64,000 nt of DNA, taken from contig JAEXFI010000049.1 of NCBI GenBank assembly GCA_023400235.1, positions 62,001-126,000 on the forward strand, read 5' to 3'. The position numbers were made by a program, and so were the translations under genes. Of the stretch, positions 1-8,130 are shown one piece after another (the first letter of the stretch is position 1; each line of letters opens with the position of its first letter). The stretch is from Bacillota bacterium (GTDB lineage: Bacteria > Bacillota > Clostridia > Acetivibrionales > DSM-1351). The notes below the pieces were generated by a model. The model was not told the DNA's origin. It saw only the letters and a program-made list of their open reading frames with translations, and did not search any database.

Positions 1-153
1 GTAATTACTTTTTATTATTTTGAGGAACTTACTTTAAAAGAAATAAGTGCCATAATGAATGTAACGGAATCAAGAATTTCCCAGTTGCATACAAAAGCAC
101 TTTTAAGGATGAGAGGCAAATTGTTCAGACACAAAATAATGCTTGAATCTTAA
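1..153 (+). CDS. fliA: RNA polymerase sigma-28 (FliA/SigD/WhiG type), C-terminal end only
   Basis: The window opens inside this gene; 50 codons and the stop at 151-153 are visible. The peptide is sigma region 4: the helix-turn-helix segments LTLKEISAIMNVTESRISQ and LHTKALLRMR are the usual -35 recognition part of sigma-D/FliA factors, which direct late flagellar and motility genes. FapA begins 10 bases after the stop, as expected at the 3' end of a clostridial flagellar operon. The identification as FliA rather than another sigma-70 factor rests on this short segment plus context. Confidence 0.8.
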   Translation, partial: VITFYYFEELTLKEISAIMNVTESRISQLHTKALLRMRGKLFRHKIMLES

Positions 154-163
154 AGGAGAATTT

Positions 164-1555
164 ATGGCAAGTCAAAACGAGGTTAAAATTTCAGTTACAG
201 TTACCCCGGATGAGCTTAAGGCTTTTGTAACCCTGTTTCCGGGTGAAGAAAATTCAGGAGTGAGCAGAGCGGACATTGTTTCAGCTCTGCAGAGCCAGAA
301 GATTGTATATGGGATAAAGGAGGAGGTAATAGATTCCTGCTGCAGTAATCCTGTATATAATGAATCAATTTGTGTGGCGGAAGGTTTACCTGCACAAAAC
401 GGCAGGAATGGGTCTGTAAATTATCATTTTGACACCACGGTTGACAAAACTCCAACGGTATTGGAGGACGGAAGGATAAATTACAGAGAATTGAACTTGA
501 TTCAGTCGGTAAAACAGGGCCAACTGCTGTGCTCTGTTATTCCGCCTGTAGCGGGAACTCAGGGAATGACTGTCAAGGGCAAGCCCATACCGTCAGTAAA
601 CGGCAAGCCTGCTGTTTTGCCCAGAGGGAAGAATGTACATGCCTCTGAGGACGGACAAAGCCTGTATGCTTCTACAGACGGAGAGGTTGAATATCTTGAC
701 ACTACAAAAGTAAGTGTTTATACAAATCACGAGATTCCTGCGGATGTGGACAATTCCACCGGGAATATTAATTTTGTGGGAAGTGTTATCATAAAAGGAA
801 ATGTCTTATCCGGCTTTAGTGTGGAAGCAGGTGGAAATGTTGAGATTTATGGGGTAGTTGAAGGAGCCACCATAAAGGCTGGAGGCAATATCATACTCAG
901 AAGGGGAATGCAGGGCATGGGTAAGGGCACCCTTATTGCCGGAGGCGATATTGTGGCAAGGTACATAGAATACAGTAATGTGGAGGCTCAGAATAACATC
1001 CAGTCGGAGGCTGTAATGCACAGCAATGTCAAGTGCGGAAACAAGCTGGAATTGACCGGAAGAAAGGGCCTGCTTGTAGGAGGCACCTGCAAGGTGGGTA
1101 AAATAATAGTAGCCAAGGTAATCGGTTCACATATGGCAACGGTGACTGACCTGGAGGTCGGGACTGATCCCACCGTCAGAGAAAGATACAAGCAGGTCAA
1201 GGAAGAGCTGACGTCCGGCGAGTCGGATGTAAAAAAGGCCGATCAGGCCATAACAATATTGAAAAAGCTGGAAGGCATGGGCGCGCTGACGCCGGACAAG
1301 CAGGAGATTCTTACAAAAAGCGTGAGAACAAAGATATATCTGTCCTCCAGGATTGAAGAGCTGAAAAGGGAGATGCTGGTACTGGATGAAAAGCTCCAAA
1401 TGGAGGTAAGCGGTAAGGTACGCTGCTTAAACACCATTTATCCCGGCGTGAAGGTTACCATCGGCACATGTATGATGTATGTAAAGGAATCCCTGCAGTA
1501 CTGCACCCTGTACAGAGACGGTGCCGATATACGTGTGGGAGCAGTGGACAGGTAA
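164..1555 (+). CDS. FapA (DUF342) family flagellar assembly-associated protein
   Basis: 463 residues. The start is ATG 164, preceded by AAGGAGAA at 153-160; an upstream in-frame ATG at 143 lies inside the sigma gene and has no ribosome binding site. The N-terminal part is followed by a Gly/Val-rich region (about residues 180-320, repeats of the GNV.. / AGG(N/D)I type) that fits the right-handed beta-helix of DUF342. A charged helical, probably coiled-coil stretch follows (about 325-400), then a small beta domain. FapA proteins sit in flagellar operons of Firmicutes and help polar flagellar protein localisation in Vibrio; the molecular role is unclear. No signal peptide, so cytosolic. Confidence 0.9.
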   Translation: MASQNEVKISVTVTPDELKAFVTLFPGEENSGVSRADIVSALQSQKIVYGIKEEVIDSCCSNPVYNESICVAEGLPAQNGRNGSVNYHFDTTVDKTPTVLEDGRINYRELNLIQSVKQGQLLCSVIPPVAGTQGMTVKGKPIPSVNGKPAVLPRGKNVHASEDGQSLYASTDGEVEYLDTTKVSVYTNHEIPADVDNSTGNINFVGSVIIKGNVLSGFSVEAGGNVEIYGVVEGATIKAGGNIILRRGMQGMGKGTLIAGGDIVARYIEYSNVEAQNNIQSEAVMHSNVKCGNKLELTGRKGLLVGGTCKVGKIIVAKVIGSHMATVTDLEVGTDPTVRERYKQVKEELTSGESDVKKADQAITILKKLEGMGALTPDKQEILTKSVRTKIYLSSRIEELKREMLVLDEKLQMEVSGKVRCLNTIYPGVKVTIGTCMMYVKESLQYCTLYRDGADIRVGAVDR

Positions 1556-1659
1556 TCAATTTGTTTTATTATTTAACTATTTAACTATTTAAATGTATAC
1601 CTGTATAACTATTTAACTATTAACGGAAAACAGGAAGCCTTATAGATTAACCATTTTCA

Positions 1660-1704
1660 TATGAAGATATGGAAATATGGAGATATGGAGATATGGAGGT
1701 CAAT
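1660..1704 (+). repeat. Short tandem repeat GATATGGA(A/G) in front of the 1705 gene
   Basis: The unit 'gatatggaNat' is repeated about four times (gatatggaaatatggagatatggag), and the last copy supplies the GGAGGT ribosome binding site of the gene at 1705. Slippage here would change the leader and could create alternative starts. Confidence 0.6.
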
Positions 1705-1989
1705 ATGTCAATCAGGCCAATGGATTTTCAGGTCCTCTATCCAAAGACCACCGAGCTGTCAAAAATTCAGAATGAAGAAGCCAACAAAAACCAGGCTATA
1801 CTTCAGCAGCAGGCTGAGACCAACCGGGACAGGATTGATCACAATCTGAAGCAGGTTGTAGCTCGGGAAAATGTTCAGCATGGACGGGTGAATGAAAAGC
1901 AGCAAAAAGACAATAATAAGCAAAATGAAAAGAAGAAAAAACAAAAAGATAATAATGGTCAGGCGGCTAAAATTGATATAAGGATATAG
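1705..1989 (+). CDS. Small charged protein of the flagellar operon tail
   Basis: 94 residues. The start is ATG 1705 with GGAGGT at 1695-1700; longer in-frame starts run through a tandem ATATGGAGAT repeat and look artefactual. The N-terminus (MSIRPMDFQVLYPKT) is followed by a highly charged Gln/Asn/Lys-rich helix and a poly-Lys tail. Proteins of this size and composition lie between fapA and the DUF6115 gene in Clostridia; no function is known to me. It is 10 bases from the next gene. Confidence 0.75.
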   Translation: MSIRPMDFQVLYPKTTELSKIQNEEANKNQAILQQQAETNRDRIDHNLKQVVARENVQHGRVNEKQQKDNNKQNEKKKKQKDNNGQAAKIDIRI

Positions 1990-2005
1990 CTGCATTGAGG
2001 TGAAA

Positions 2006-2872
2006 ATGGGCGCTTTTTATGTTAGCATAATATTTTTAGGGATTTTACTGGTAATAGGATCCCTGTTTTTTATTGCTATGGATAAGGTAAACGGAAAGGA
2101 TTTTTTCAAGGAGTTCGACAGAAAAAAGGAAGAGATGTTTACCCTTATACAGGACTCCGAGGAAATGATTCAGGAACTTAATAAAATGTCCGACTATGTT
2201 GTGACAATTATAGCTGAGAAGAATCAGGAGTATTTTGAAAAAGTGAGCATGGCCAGTACGGAGAGCAGGTCTGGCCATCAGAGCAATATTACAGCCCCTT
2301 CCATTCCAATGCCGGCAATGCCTGCGGCGGGCAGAACAATACCTGTGATGCCTGTGATGCCTGTGATATCTGTGAAGGCGCGTGAAGAAGTGGCAGGAAC
2401 AGCAGTCTCAGATTCGGCAGCTTCTGCTACGTGGGCAGCAGGTTCGTCCGCAGCAGGCTTATCAGCTTCAGGGCCGTCAATGTTGCAGCCTGCCGTATTA
2501 AAAGGGACGGATTCCGCACCGGTATTTTCGCAAGCTGCAACTGTGCAGACCATAGTTTCACAACTGGAGGCCAAAGAGCCCCAGGCCCAAAAAAGCAAAG
2601 AGGAAGAACCGGCAGCAAAAGCAGAGGACAAGGCGTCAAACGTCCAGGAAGCAAAGCCTTATAAAGAGGCGGGACGGGAAGTTAATACCCAGATGGCAGA
2701 TATGTCTGAAAGGCTTAAGGAGAATGAGACCAATAAATCCAGGCTTGTCTTAAATGGCAGGAGACGTGAAGTGATGCAGATGATTGAGCAGGGCTTTAGC
2801 AATGATGAAATAGCAGACAGGCTTAAAATAGGCAAGGGTGAAATTGGACTTATCAGAGGGTTGAGCAAATGA
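2006..2872 (+). CDS. DUF6115-type membrane-anchored protein (SwrB-like position)
   Basis: 288 residues from ATG 2006 (TTGAGGTG at 1995-2002; a GTG at 2000 lies inside the ribosome binding site). One N-terminal transmembrane helix (about residues 3-24) is followed by a charged helical segment, an Ala/Pro/Ser-rich low-complexity linker (about 90-215) and a compact C-terminal helix-turn-helix-like domain (MQMIEQGFSNDEIADRL). This layout matches the DUF6115 family and SwrB of Bacillus, which follows sigD and modulates flagellar export apparatus assembly. The SwrB comparison rests on position and architecture only. Confidence 0.75.
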   Translation: MGAFYVSIIFLGILLVIGSLFFIAMDKVNGKDFFKEFDRKKEEMFTLIQDSEEMIQELNKMSDYVVTIIAEKNQEYFEKVSMASTESRSGHQSNITAPSIPMPAMPAAGRTIPVMPVMPVISVKAREEVAGTAVSDSAASATWAAGSSAAGLSASGPSMLQPAVLKGTDSAPVFSQAATVQTIVSQLEAKEPQAQKSKEEEPAAKAEDKASNVQEAKPYKEAGREVNTQMADMSERLKENETNKSRLVLNGRRREVMQMIEQGFSNDEIADRLKIGKGEIGLIRGLSK

Positions 2873-3429
2873 AAAAGGTTCATGAGAAAAGTATAGTTCT
2901 GGGAATCGGCATAGGCATGATAATTACGGCAATAGCCGGACTGATTTATTCTGGTGGCGCCGGCACCGGCACACAGTCTCAAAAGCTTTCAAAGGAAGAA
3001 ATAGTCAGGCTGGCTAAGGGATATGGTATGATAGAGCCGGTGCATCTTATAAAGGATGAGGACGCAGGAACCCAGACGGGAAGCAGTGCTTCATCAGCTT
3101 CTGTTCAGACCGGGGGTGCAGGTGCAGATACCGGAGCGTCTGACGGTGAAAATTCAGGCAGCACCCTTGGAAACTCCACTGACACCAGGACAGCGGGGGA
3201 AAAGGGGGATGCGGGAGAACGGAATATAGCTATTGCTATCAAGCAGGGCTATGATTCTGTAAAGGTTATAGATATTTTGCTGGAAAGCGGAGTTATTTCG
3301 GATAAGGATAAATTCTCAGAGGTTTTGGATTCCTTCCAGGCTTCTACAAAGATAAAAATCGGTAAATACAGCTTTAGAAAAAATGATGACTATGAATATA
3401 TTGTCAAAACCATATGCCAGATAAAGTAA
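2869..3429 (+). CDS. Membrane-anchored protein with a C-terminal MltG/YceG N-domain-like fold
   Basis: 186 residues, overlapping the previous stop by 4 bases (ATGA). One transmembrane helix (about residues 9-28), a Gly/Ser/Thr-rich linker (about 60-120) and a C-terminal 65-residue domain that resembles the small LysM-like domain preceding the catalytic part of MltG. The catalytic transglycosylase domain is absent, so this is not an enzyme. It ends the flagellar operon. Homologues are common in this position in clostridia; function unknown. Confidence 0.7.
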   Translation: MKKVHEKSIVLGIGIGMIITAIAGLIYSGGAGTGTQSQKLSKEEIVRLAKGYGMIEPVHLIKDEDAGTQTGSSASSASVQTGGAGADTGASDGENSGSTLGNSTDTRTAGEKGDAGERNIAIAIKQGYDSVKVIDILLESGVISDKDKFSEVLDSFQASTKIKIGKYSFRKNDDYEYIVKTICQIK

Positions 3430-3570
3430 GCCCTTGTAAGTGAAAGCCCAGCCTTAAATAAAACTTATATAAAATTTTAATAAAAACAGTTTGAATAAAA
3501 GTGACTTGGTTAAAATTAAACCCAATATACATTTATATAATAGAACTTAACAAACACATAAACAAACATG

Positions 3571-3625
3571 AAATAACCGCCCTGAAGGTGCTTAAATGCC
3601 CTTCTGGGCGGTTATTGCTTTGTTA
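3571..3625. terminator. Probable bidirectional terminator hairpin
   Basis: AATAACCGCCC (3572-3582) pairs with GGGCGGTTATT (3606-3616), with an inner GAAGG/CCTTC stem. T-rich DNA follows on both strands. It separates the flagellar operon from the convergent MATE gene. Confidence 0.65.
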
Positions 3626-3668
3626 CCCTCACTACACAAAATAAGGTCACCACTTCATAAAGAAGGCT

Positions 3669-3717
3669 TCAGCCTCAAACCCAGACTATTGGTTTTCAGC
3701 CCTGATAATTGTGTTTG
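3669..3717. repeat. Dispersed repeat copy 1 (other copy near 43130)
   Basis: About 36 bases from AGCCTCAAAC through ACTATTGG to CAGCC match 43130-43165 at roughly 80 percent identity by eye. This copy overlaps the last codons and stop of the MATE gene. Confidence 0.45.
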
Positions 3718-5092
3718 CAGTTTCCGGGACTATTTCAAACTCACTCTTCCTGAGAAATTCTTCCTTTATGACCTTAAAGCCTATAGGTGTGAAAATCAGA
3801 ACGCAGACCAATTCCGCAAAGGGATAGCAGAACCATACGCCGCTCAGACCAAAGATTTTGCCGAACAAAAAGGCTCCCGGAAGGATGAATGCCAACTGCC
3901 GCAGCAATGACATTACCAGGGCTTTCATACCGTGACCTACTGCCTGGAACATGGTGGTTATAATTACACCGAAAGCGGCAGGCAGGAAGCAGAGGCTGAT
4001 TGCTCTGAGGGCAAATATTCCTATGTCGGATTTTTGTTCGAATATGGACAAAAGCTGGCCGGGTATCAACTGGAACAGCACCAGTCCCAGGGACATTATA
4101 ACTATGGCTACAGTCAGGGACAGGTAGAAGGTTCTATAAAAGCGTTTCTTTTTGTTGGCTCCGAAATTGTAGGCCATTATAGGCATGGCTCCCTGTGTCA
4201 GACCGAATACCGGCATGAATATAAAGGACTGCAGCTTGAAGTAAATGCCCAGCACTGCAATTGCAGTCTCGGAGAAGGACATGAGGATGGCATTGAGACC
4301 TGTGGTGGTAACGGACCCTATGGCATTCATAACTATGGCAGGCGCACCTACCTTATAAATGTTAACAATATTATCCTTCTTTAATTTCAGGCCTCTCAAG
4401 GTCAAATGTATGTCATGGTTCTTAAGCCTGTACATGGTCATAACATAGCTCATGGCTGTCAGCTGCCCGATTACCGTCGCGGTTGCAGAACCGGCAATGC
4501 CCATTTCCGGCAGACCGAACATACCAAAAATCAGCAGGGGATTGAGAATAATATTTACTATTGCGCCAATCAGCTGGGATATCATTGGAATAAGCATGTT
4601 TCCGGTAGCCTGAAGTGTCTTTGAATGGATTATCTCAATAAACATTCCCGCAGAGGCTGCAGTTACAATGGTCAGGTAGGTGGTACCCATGGAAATAACC
4701 TCGGGATTTTTTGAGAACAGGGATATGAATGGTCCCGATACCACCAGGCCTATAACCACGAATATAGCCGCGTTGAGTATGGCAAGGAACAAGCCTGTTC
4801 TTGCGGTGACTGTAGCCTCGTCCACCTTGCCCTCCCCAAGCTTTCTGGCTATGAGTGAATTTGTTCCTATTCCCACGCCCACGGCAAAGGCTAGTGTCAG
4901 CAGCTGCATGGGAAAGGCTATGGAAACTGCGGTGAAGGCTTCTTCACCCAGCTTGGATACAAAATAGCTGTCTACCACATTGTAGAGAGATTGTACCAGC
5001 ATGGACAGCATGGCAGGCAGTGACATACTTGCCAGAAGCCTTCCAACCGGTACGCTTCCCATTTTTTCTGATTTGAGATTTTCTTTTTGCAT
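3686..5092 (-). CDS. MATE family multidrug efflux transporter
   Basis: 468 residues. The start is ATG at 5090-5092, with GAAGGGG just upstream on the minus strand; an upstream in-frame ATG at 5119 lacks a ribosome binding site. Twelve hydrophobic segments in two homologous halves are visible (for example around LASMSLPAMLSMLVQSLYN and the internal repeat after residue 235, KVGAPAIVMNAIGSVTTTG). This is the MATE/NorM fold; these proteins export cationic drugs and toxins using an Na+ or H+ gradient. The gene is monocistronic and its substrate is unknown. Confidence 0.92.
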   Translation of the reverse strand: MQKENLKSEKMGSVPVGRLLASMSLPAMLSMLVQSLYNVVDSYFVSKLGEEAFTAVSIAFPMQLLTLAFAVGVGIGTNSLIARKLGEGKVDEATVTARTGLFLAILNAAIFVVIGLVVSGPFISLFSKNPEVISMGTTYLTIVTAASAGMFIEIIHSKTLQATGNMLIPMISQLIGAIVNIILNPLLIFGMFGLPEMGIAGSATATVIGQLTAMSYVMTMYRLKNHDIHLTLRGLKLKKDNIVNIYKVGAPAIVMNAIGSVTTTGLNAILMSFSETAIAVLGIYFKLQSFIFMPVFGLTQGAMPIMAYNFGANKKKRFYRTFYLSLTVAIVIMSLGLVLFQLIPGQLLSIFEQKSDIGIFALRAISLCFLPAAFGVIITTMFQAVGHGMKALVMSLLRQLAFILPGAFLFGKIFGLSGVWFCYPFAELVCVLIFTPIGFKVIKEEFLRKSEFEIVPETANTIIRAENQ

Positions 5093-5368
5093 AATGACCC
5101 CTTCAATTTCTGTATACAATAATTAAGTAATTTATATCAAACAATTGATTTTATCAAATTATGAGGCATAAAGTCAAATAAAATAAAAAATATGTTTATG
5201 GTAAATTATGAAAAATTCAGAGAAAATTCAGAGATATGCAGTAAAGGGGCTTTGTGACTGGAACAATAGCTGTCAGGTGTTGATTTTCAAGGGCTAGACC
5301 TGTATGAGAGGCAAAGATCAGTGAACATAAATCAACCTGCAAAAAAATTATATTTTGAATATTTGGTA
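5093..5368. other. Intergenic region between MATE gene and tRNA
   Basis: AT-rich spacer that must hold the minus-strand promoter of the MATE gene. I see no ORF, strong hairpin or known riboswitch in it. Confidence 0.5.
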
Positions 5369-5397
5369 TTGATTTGTGAAAGTTTCTGTGTTACTAT
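5369..5397 (+). promoter_or_regulatory. Putative tRNA-Leu promoter
   Basis: TTGATT (5369-5374), 17-base spacer, TACTAT (5392-5397). Predicted start about 16 bases before the mature tRNA end. Confidence 0.55.
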
Positions 5398-5419
5398 ATT
5401 TAAGCAGTGAAAAACACAT

Positions 5420-5506
5420 GCCGAAGTGGTGAAATTGGCAGACGCACTGGACTCAAAATCCAGCGTTAGTGATAACATGTCGGTTCGAGTCCGACCTTCG
5501 GCACCA
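5420..5506 (+). tRNA. tRNA-Leu (anticodon CAA)
   Basis: The acceptor arm GCCGAAG (5420-5426) pairs with CTTCGGC (5496-5502), followed by discriminator A and encoded CCA. The anticodon stem CTGGA/TCCAG encloses loop CTCAAAA, giving anticodon CAA, which reads UUG. A long variable arm (class II) and the T-loop GGTTCGAGTCC are present. Confidence 0.97.
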
Positions 5507-5518
5507 AACTTCTTAAGA

Positions 5519-5549
5519 ACCTTGTAACTATTGAGTTACAGGGTTTTTT
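5519..5549 (+). terminator. Rho-independent terminator after tRNA-Leu
   Basis: CCTTGTAACT (5520-5529) pairs with AGTTACAGGG (5534-5543) over a 4-base loop, followed by six T. Confidence 0.85.
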
Positions 5550-5577
5550 GCATTGCGTCCAGTATGGTCGCAATGTT

Positions 5578-5787
5578 ATGGGTTACAAGTTTCTAGTCTG
5601 CCCTAGAAGTGGGAAAGACGTGAGCCATTGCGAATCATGTAGGAACCTGATGGTAAATCTCCGGTCAGAAATCACATTAAGCTATGGTTTTGACATATTC
5701 ATCGGAAAGAGAAAAGGAGTTTGTTACTGCATTGAGGGAAGTGGGATTGATAGTAATAGAACTATATTAGGTAATAGCAAAGAATAA
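5578..5787 (+). CDS. Hypothetical 69-residue Cys-containing protein (doubtful)
   Basis: Open from ATG 5578 (MGYKFLVCPRSGKDVSHCESC). The Cys pattern C-x9-C-x2-C near the start looks like a small metal site, but there is no clear ribosome binding site and it follows a terminator directly. It may be a remnant or chance ORF. No family recognised. Confidence 0.3.
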   Translation: MGYKFLVCPRSGKDVSHCESCRNLMVNLRSEITLSYGFDIFIGKRKGVCYCIEGSGIDSNRTILGNSKE

Positions 5788-6126
5788 TTTAGCCAACCAA
5801 TGTTGATTATATGGAACATCATGGTAAGATATTAATTAAAGTATAAGAATTTATATTTCTCCAGAATAAATTGGAAAAGGCATAAGAACAAAACTAATGC
5901 AAAGTGTTTTATGATAAAATTGTGCTATATACAAGTAGACAAACATAATAAATGAAAATATAATAAAAATTGAGAATATTTAACTAATGAAGGAAGTTAG
6001 AGTAAATCGTATTCGTAATTAAGTAATTAATTGACCCTTTTAAATCAATAGAACTGTACAATGTGTTTCTTCATTTACTGTTAATTGATTATCCAAACAG
6101 AGTTGCATTATAGGAGGTTGTCGATT
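5788..6126. other. AT-rich gap
   Basis: About 340 bases with very high A+T. It presumably contains the promoter of the small membrane protein at 6127; no convincing ORF or structured RNA seen. Confidence 0.5.
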
Positions 6127-6378
6127 TTGAAAACTGATATAACAGAGGTTGAGTGGCTAAAAATTAAAAATCAAGGCATTCTTAAGTATATTACATTTCA
6201 GTGGATCGTTCCAATAGCGCTACCATTAAGTATTTTTTTACCATTATTGAGAGCTATAATACAGATGGATTTTAATCCGTTTTTAAACACCATTATAATT
6301 AATTTTTGCATTTTTTGTATTGTTTCAATATTTTTAGGTATTAGAAAGTGGAGAAAGTACACTAAATTATTTGATTAA
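6127..6378 (+). CDS. Small two-helix membrane protein
   Basis: 83 residues from TTG 6127, chosen because GGAGGT at 6113-6118 fits it and no ATG does. Two hydrophobic helices (about residues 24-44 and 55-72) are flanked by charged ends, with a basic C-terminus (RKWRKYTKLFD). Base composition is more AT-rich than the surrounding housekeeping genes. No family recognised. Confidence 0.6.
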   Translation: MKTDITEVEWLKIKNQGILKYITFQWIVPIALPLSIFLPLLRAIIQMDFNPFLNTIIINFCIFCIVSIFLGIRKWRKYTKLFD

Positions 6379-6559
6379 ATTTGCTTTAAACTGTTTTTAA
6401 GGGATTACTGAATTAAAAGGTAGTCCTTTTATTATGTAATAAAAGCTGGTTGTTTGTGAGAGTAAAGCATTCATCACATAGATTAATATATGATATAGGT
6501 TGGAATTAATGATACTCATGGCAACTTGCAAATGGTTTGTATTTTGCAAAAGTGTGGGC

Positions 6560-6647
6560 ACCGGTCTTTTATTGACTTTTGGCAGCATTACGGGTAATAA
6601 TATCATTATTATTAATCTGTCAATAAAATTACAAATAAAGGACCGGT
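6560..6647 (+). promoter_or_regulatory. Promoter and nested dyads upstream of AraC-type gene
   Basis: A good promoter, TTGACT (6572-6577), 17 bases, TAATAA (6595-6600), lies inside inverted repeats: ACCGGTC (6560-6566) with GACCGGT (6641-6647), TTTTATTGAC (6567-6576) with GTCAATAAAA (6619-6628), and TAATAAT..ATTATTA (6595-6611). The outer arm contains the ribosome binding region of the 6649 gene. Confidence 0.6.
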
Positions 6648-6648
6648 T

Positions 6649-7485
6649 ATGTTTACATTAAATAATATTTATCGACCAATCACTGCCCAGCCTTTTTTGC
6701 GTGACGAAACTTACACCGAGCTTCAACCCTGTGAGGCACTTAAGCCCTACATTTGCTGCTTTTGGTTTGCGCAGAAACAGCACTCAGGCTTAACTTCAAC
6801 TCAAGTTAGAGATAAGCTTGTGATTCCGGACACCTGTATGGACATAATCTTTAACATTGATAAGGATAAAAATCAGCTTCATGGCCTGTTTGCAGGGATA
6901 AGTGATGCCACATTTATGGACAAAGGCAAAAATGCCGGTACTTCAACGTGCTTTGCCATACGGTTCTATAGCTGGGCTGTACCCCTGTTTTCCCACCAGT
7001 CCATGAAAAACGCACTTAATTCCTTTGGAGAAGTGGAAACTTATTTTACTAGCCTTAAGAAGGATTTACACGGTATACTCACCGAGACCCGGCTTATTCA
7101 GGATATTGTGGATAAGGCTGAAAAATATCTCCTTAAAAGGCTGGATTCCCGCAAACAGAACAATAATGTAATGAATGCAGTCTACAAGGTTCTCAGTTCT
7201 AAAGGTACGTCAGATATATCCGAGCTTGCCGGCTTCACGGCAGTCAGTCAAAGGCAGCTGGAGAGATTGTTCCTGGAGTACGTTGGTGTTTCACCCAAAA
7301 AATTATCAGGACTGGTCCGCTACCAATATCTCTGGCAGGATATTTTAGTAGACGGAAATTTTGACCTTCAGGATGCTGTCTATAAATTTGGATATACCGA
7401 CCAGGCGCATTTGCATAAGGATTTCAAGAAATATCACACCATGTCCCCATGGGAAGCAAGACGATTTGCATACAGAACAATCTGA
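6649..7485 (+). CDS. AraC family transcriptional regulator (DUF6597 + HTH)
   Basis: 278 residues; ATG 6649 with AAAGGA just upstream. The N-terminal region (residues 1-150), with the signature CFWFAQ..., matches the DUF6597 effector domain common in one AraC subgroup. The C-terminal about 100 residues carry two helix-turn-helix motifs (SDISELAGFTAVSQRQLERL and LQDAVYKFGYTDQAHLHKDF). Likely a one-component sensor; the VOC gene 145 bases downstream may be a target. Confidence 0.9.
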   Translation: MFTLNNIYRPITAQPFLRDETYTELQPCEALKPYICCFWFAQKQHSGLTSTQVRDKLVIPDTCMDIIFNIDKDKNQLHGLFAGISDATFMDKGKNAGTSTCFAIRFYSWAVPLFSHQSMKNALNSFGEVETYFTSLKKDLHGILTETRLIQDIVDKAEKYLLKRLDSRKQNNNVMNAVYKVLSSKGTSDISELAGFTAVSQRQLERLFLEYVGVSPKKLSGLVRYQYLWQDILVDGNFDLQDAVYKFGYTDQAHLHKDFKKYHTMSPWEARRFAYRTI

Positions 7486-7629
7486 TGTCGGATTTTTACA
7501 ATACAACAAAAATATAAAATGCTATCATAAAATGCAAGGCTTGATTGGTTTGTGAGATTATGAGAATAAAATTAACAGTAGCGTATGAGCCAACAAGAAA
7601 AGGATGCTCAAATTATAGAGGAGGAATAT

Positions 7630-8013
7630 ATGCGGTCTATACTTCAGATTTACGTTAAGGGAAGTGACGAGGCTTTTGAGCTATATAAAACGGCGTTTGA
7701 CGCCAACATAGGCTTTCAGGATATTGACGAGCATGGTACAGTCATACATAGGGAGCTTGACGTTTGCGGACAAGCCCTTGCGGTGGGTGAGGCCCATGAC
7801 ACCACCCGGGCCGGAGGGGATAAAAGACTTACAGGCAATACCATGCAGTTCTGCCTTCAATTTGGGGAAGGGCAGGAGGCTAAGGTACGTAAGGCGTATG
7901 AAACCCTGCTGGAGGGCAGTGAAATCATAACACCTTTTGGTCAACTGTTTTTCAGCTCCTGTGGTGTGGAGCTCATAGACAAGTACGGTGTCTGGTGGTG
8001 CCTGTTTGTGTAA
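7630..8013 (+). CDS. VOC family (PhnB-like) protein
   Basis: 127 residues from ATG 7630, with GAGGAGGA at 7618-7625; the in-frame ATG at 7585 runs through this ribosome binding site. The sequence has the PhnB/3-demethylubiquinone-9 methyltransferase-like glyoxalase fold: a YVKGSDEAFELYKTAFDA start, a central TMQFCLQF strand and GQLFFSSCGVELIDKYGVWW at the end. Such proteins often bind small ligands or act as glyoxalase/bleomycin-resistance relatives; the substrate cannot be inferred. Confidence 0.85.
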   Translation: MRSILQIYVKGSDEAFELYKTAFDANIGFQDIDEHGTVIHRELDVCGQALAVGEAHDTTRAGGDKRLTGNTMQFCLQFGEGQEAKVRKAYETLLEGSEIITPFGQLFFSSCGVELIDKYGVWWCLFV

Positions 8014-8130
8014 ACCCATTTAAACGTTGACTAATTCAGCGCAGATAAGTGTAAAATTTTGAAGCACATAAAATTGTGGCACCGATTCCATGGCGTGACT
8101 TTCATGGAGTTTTGTGCCGGGTGAGGAGGT

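Noticed and set aside
2278..2654. Several ORFs on both strands in the Ala/Pro-rich part of the DUF6115 gene
   Set aside because: Shadow frames from GC-richer low-complexity coding sequence.
8082..8118. Hairpin GGCAC...CCATG...CATGG...GTGCC as riboswitch or terminator
   Set aside because: Arms are short and interrupted, no T-run and no known family; not strong enough to list.
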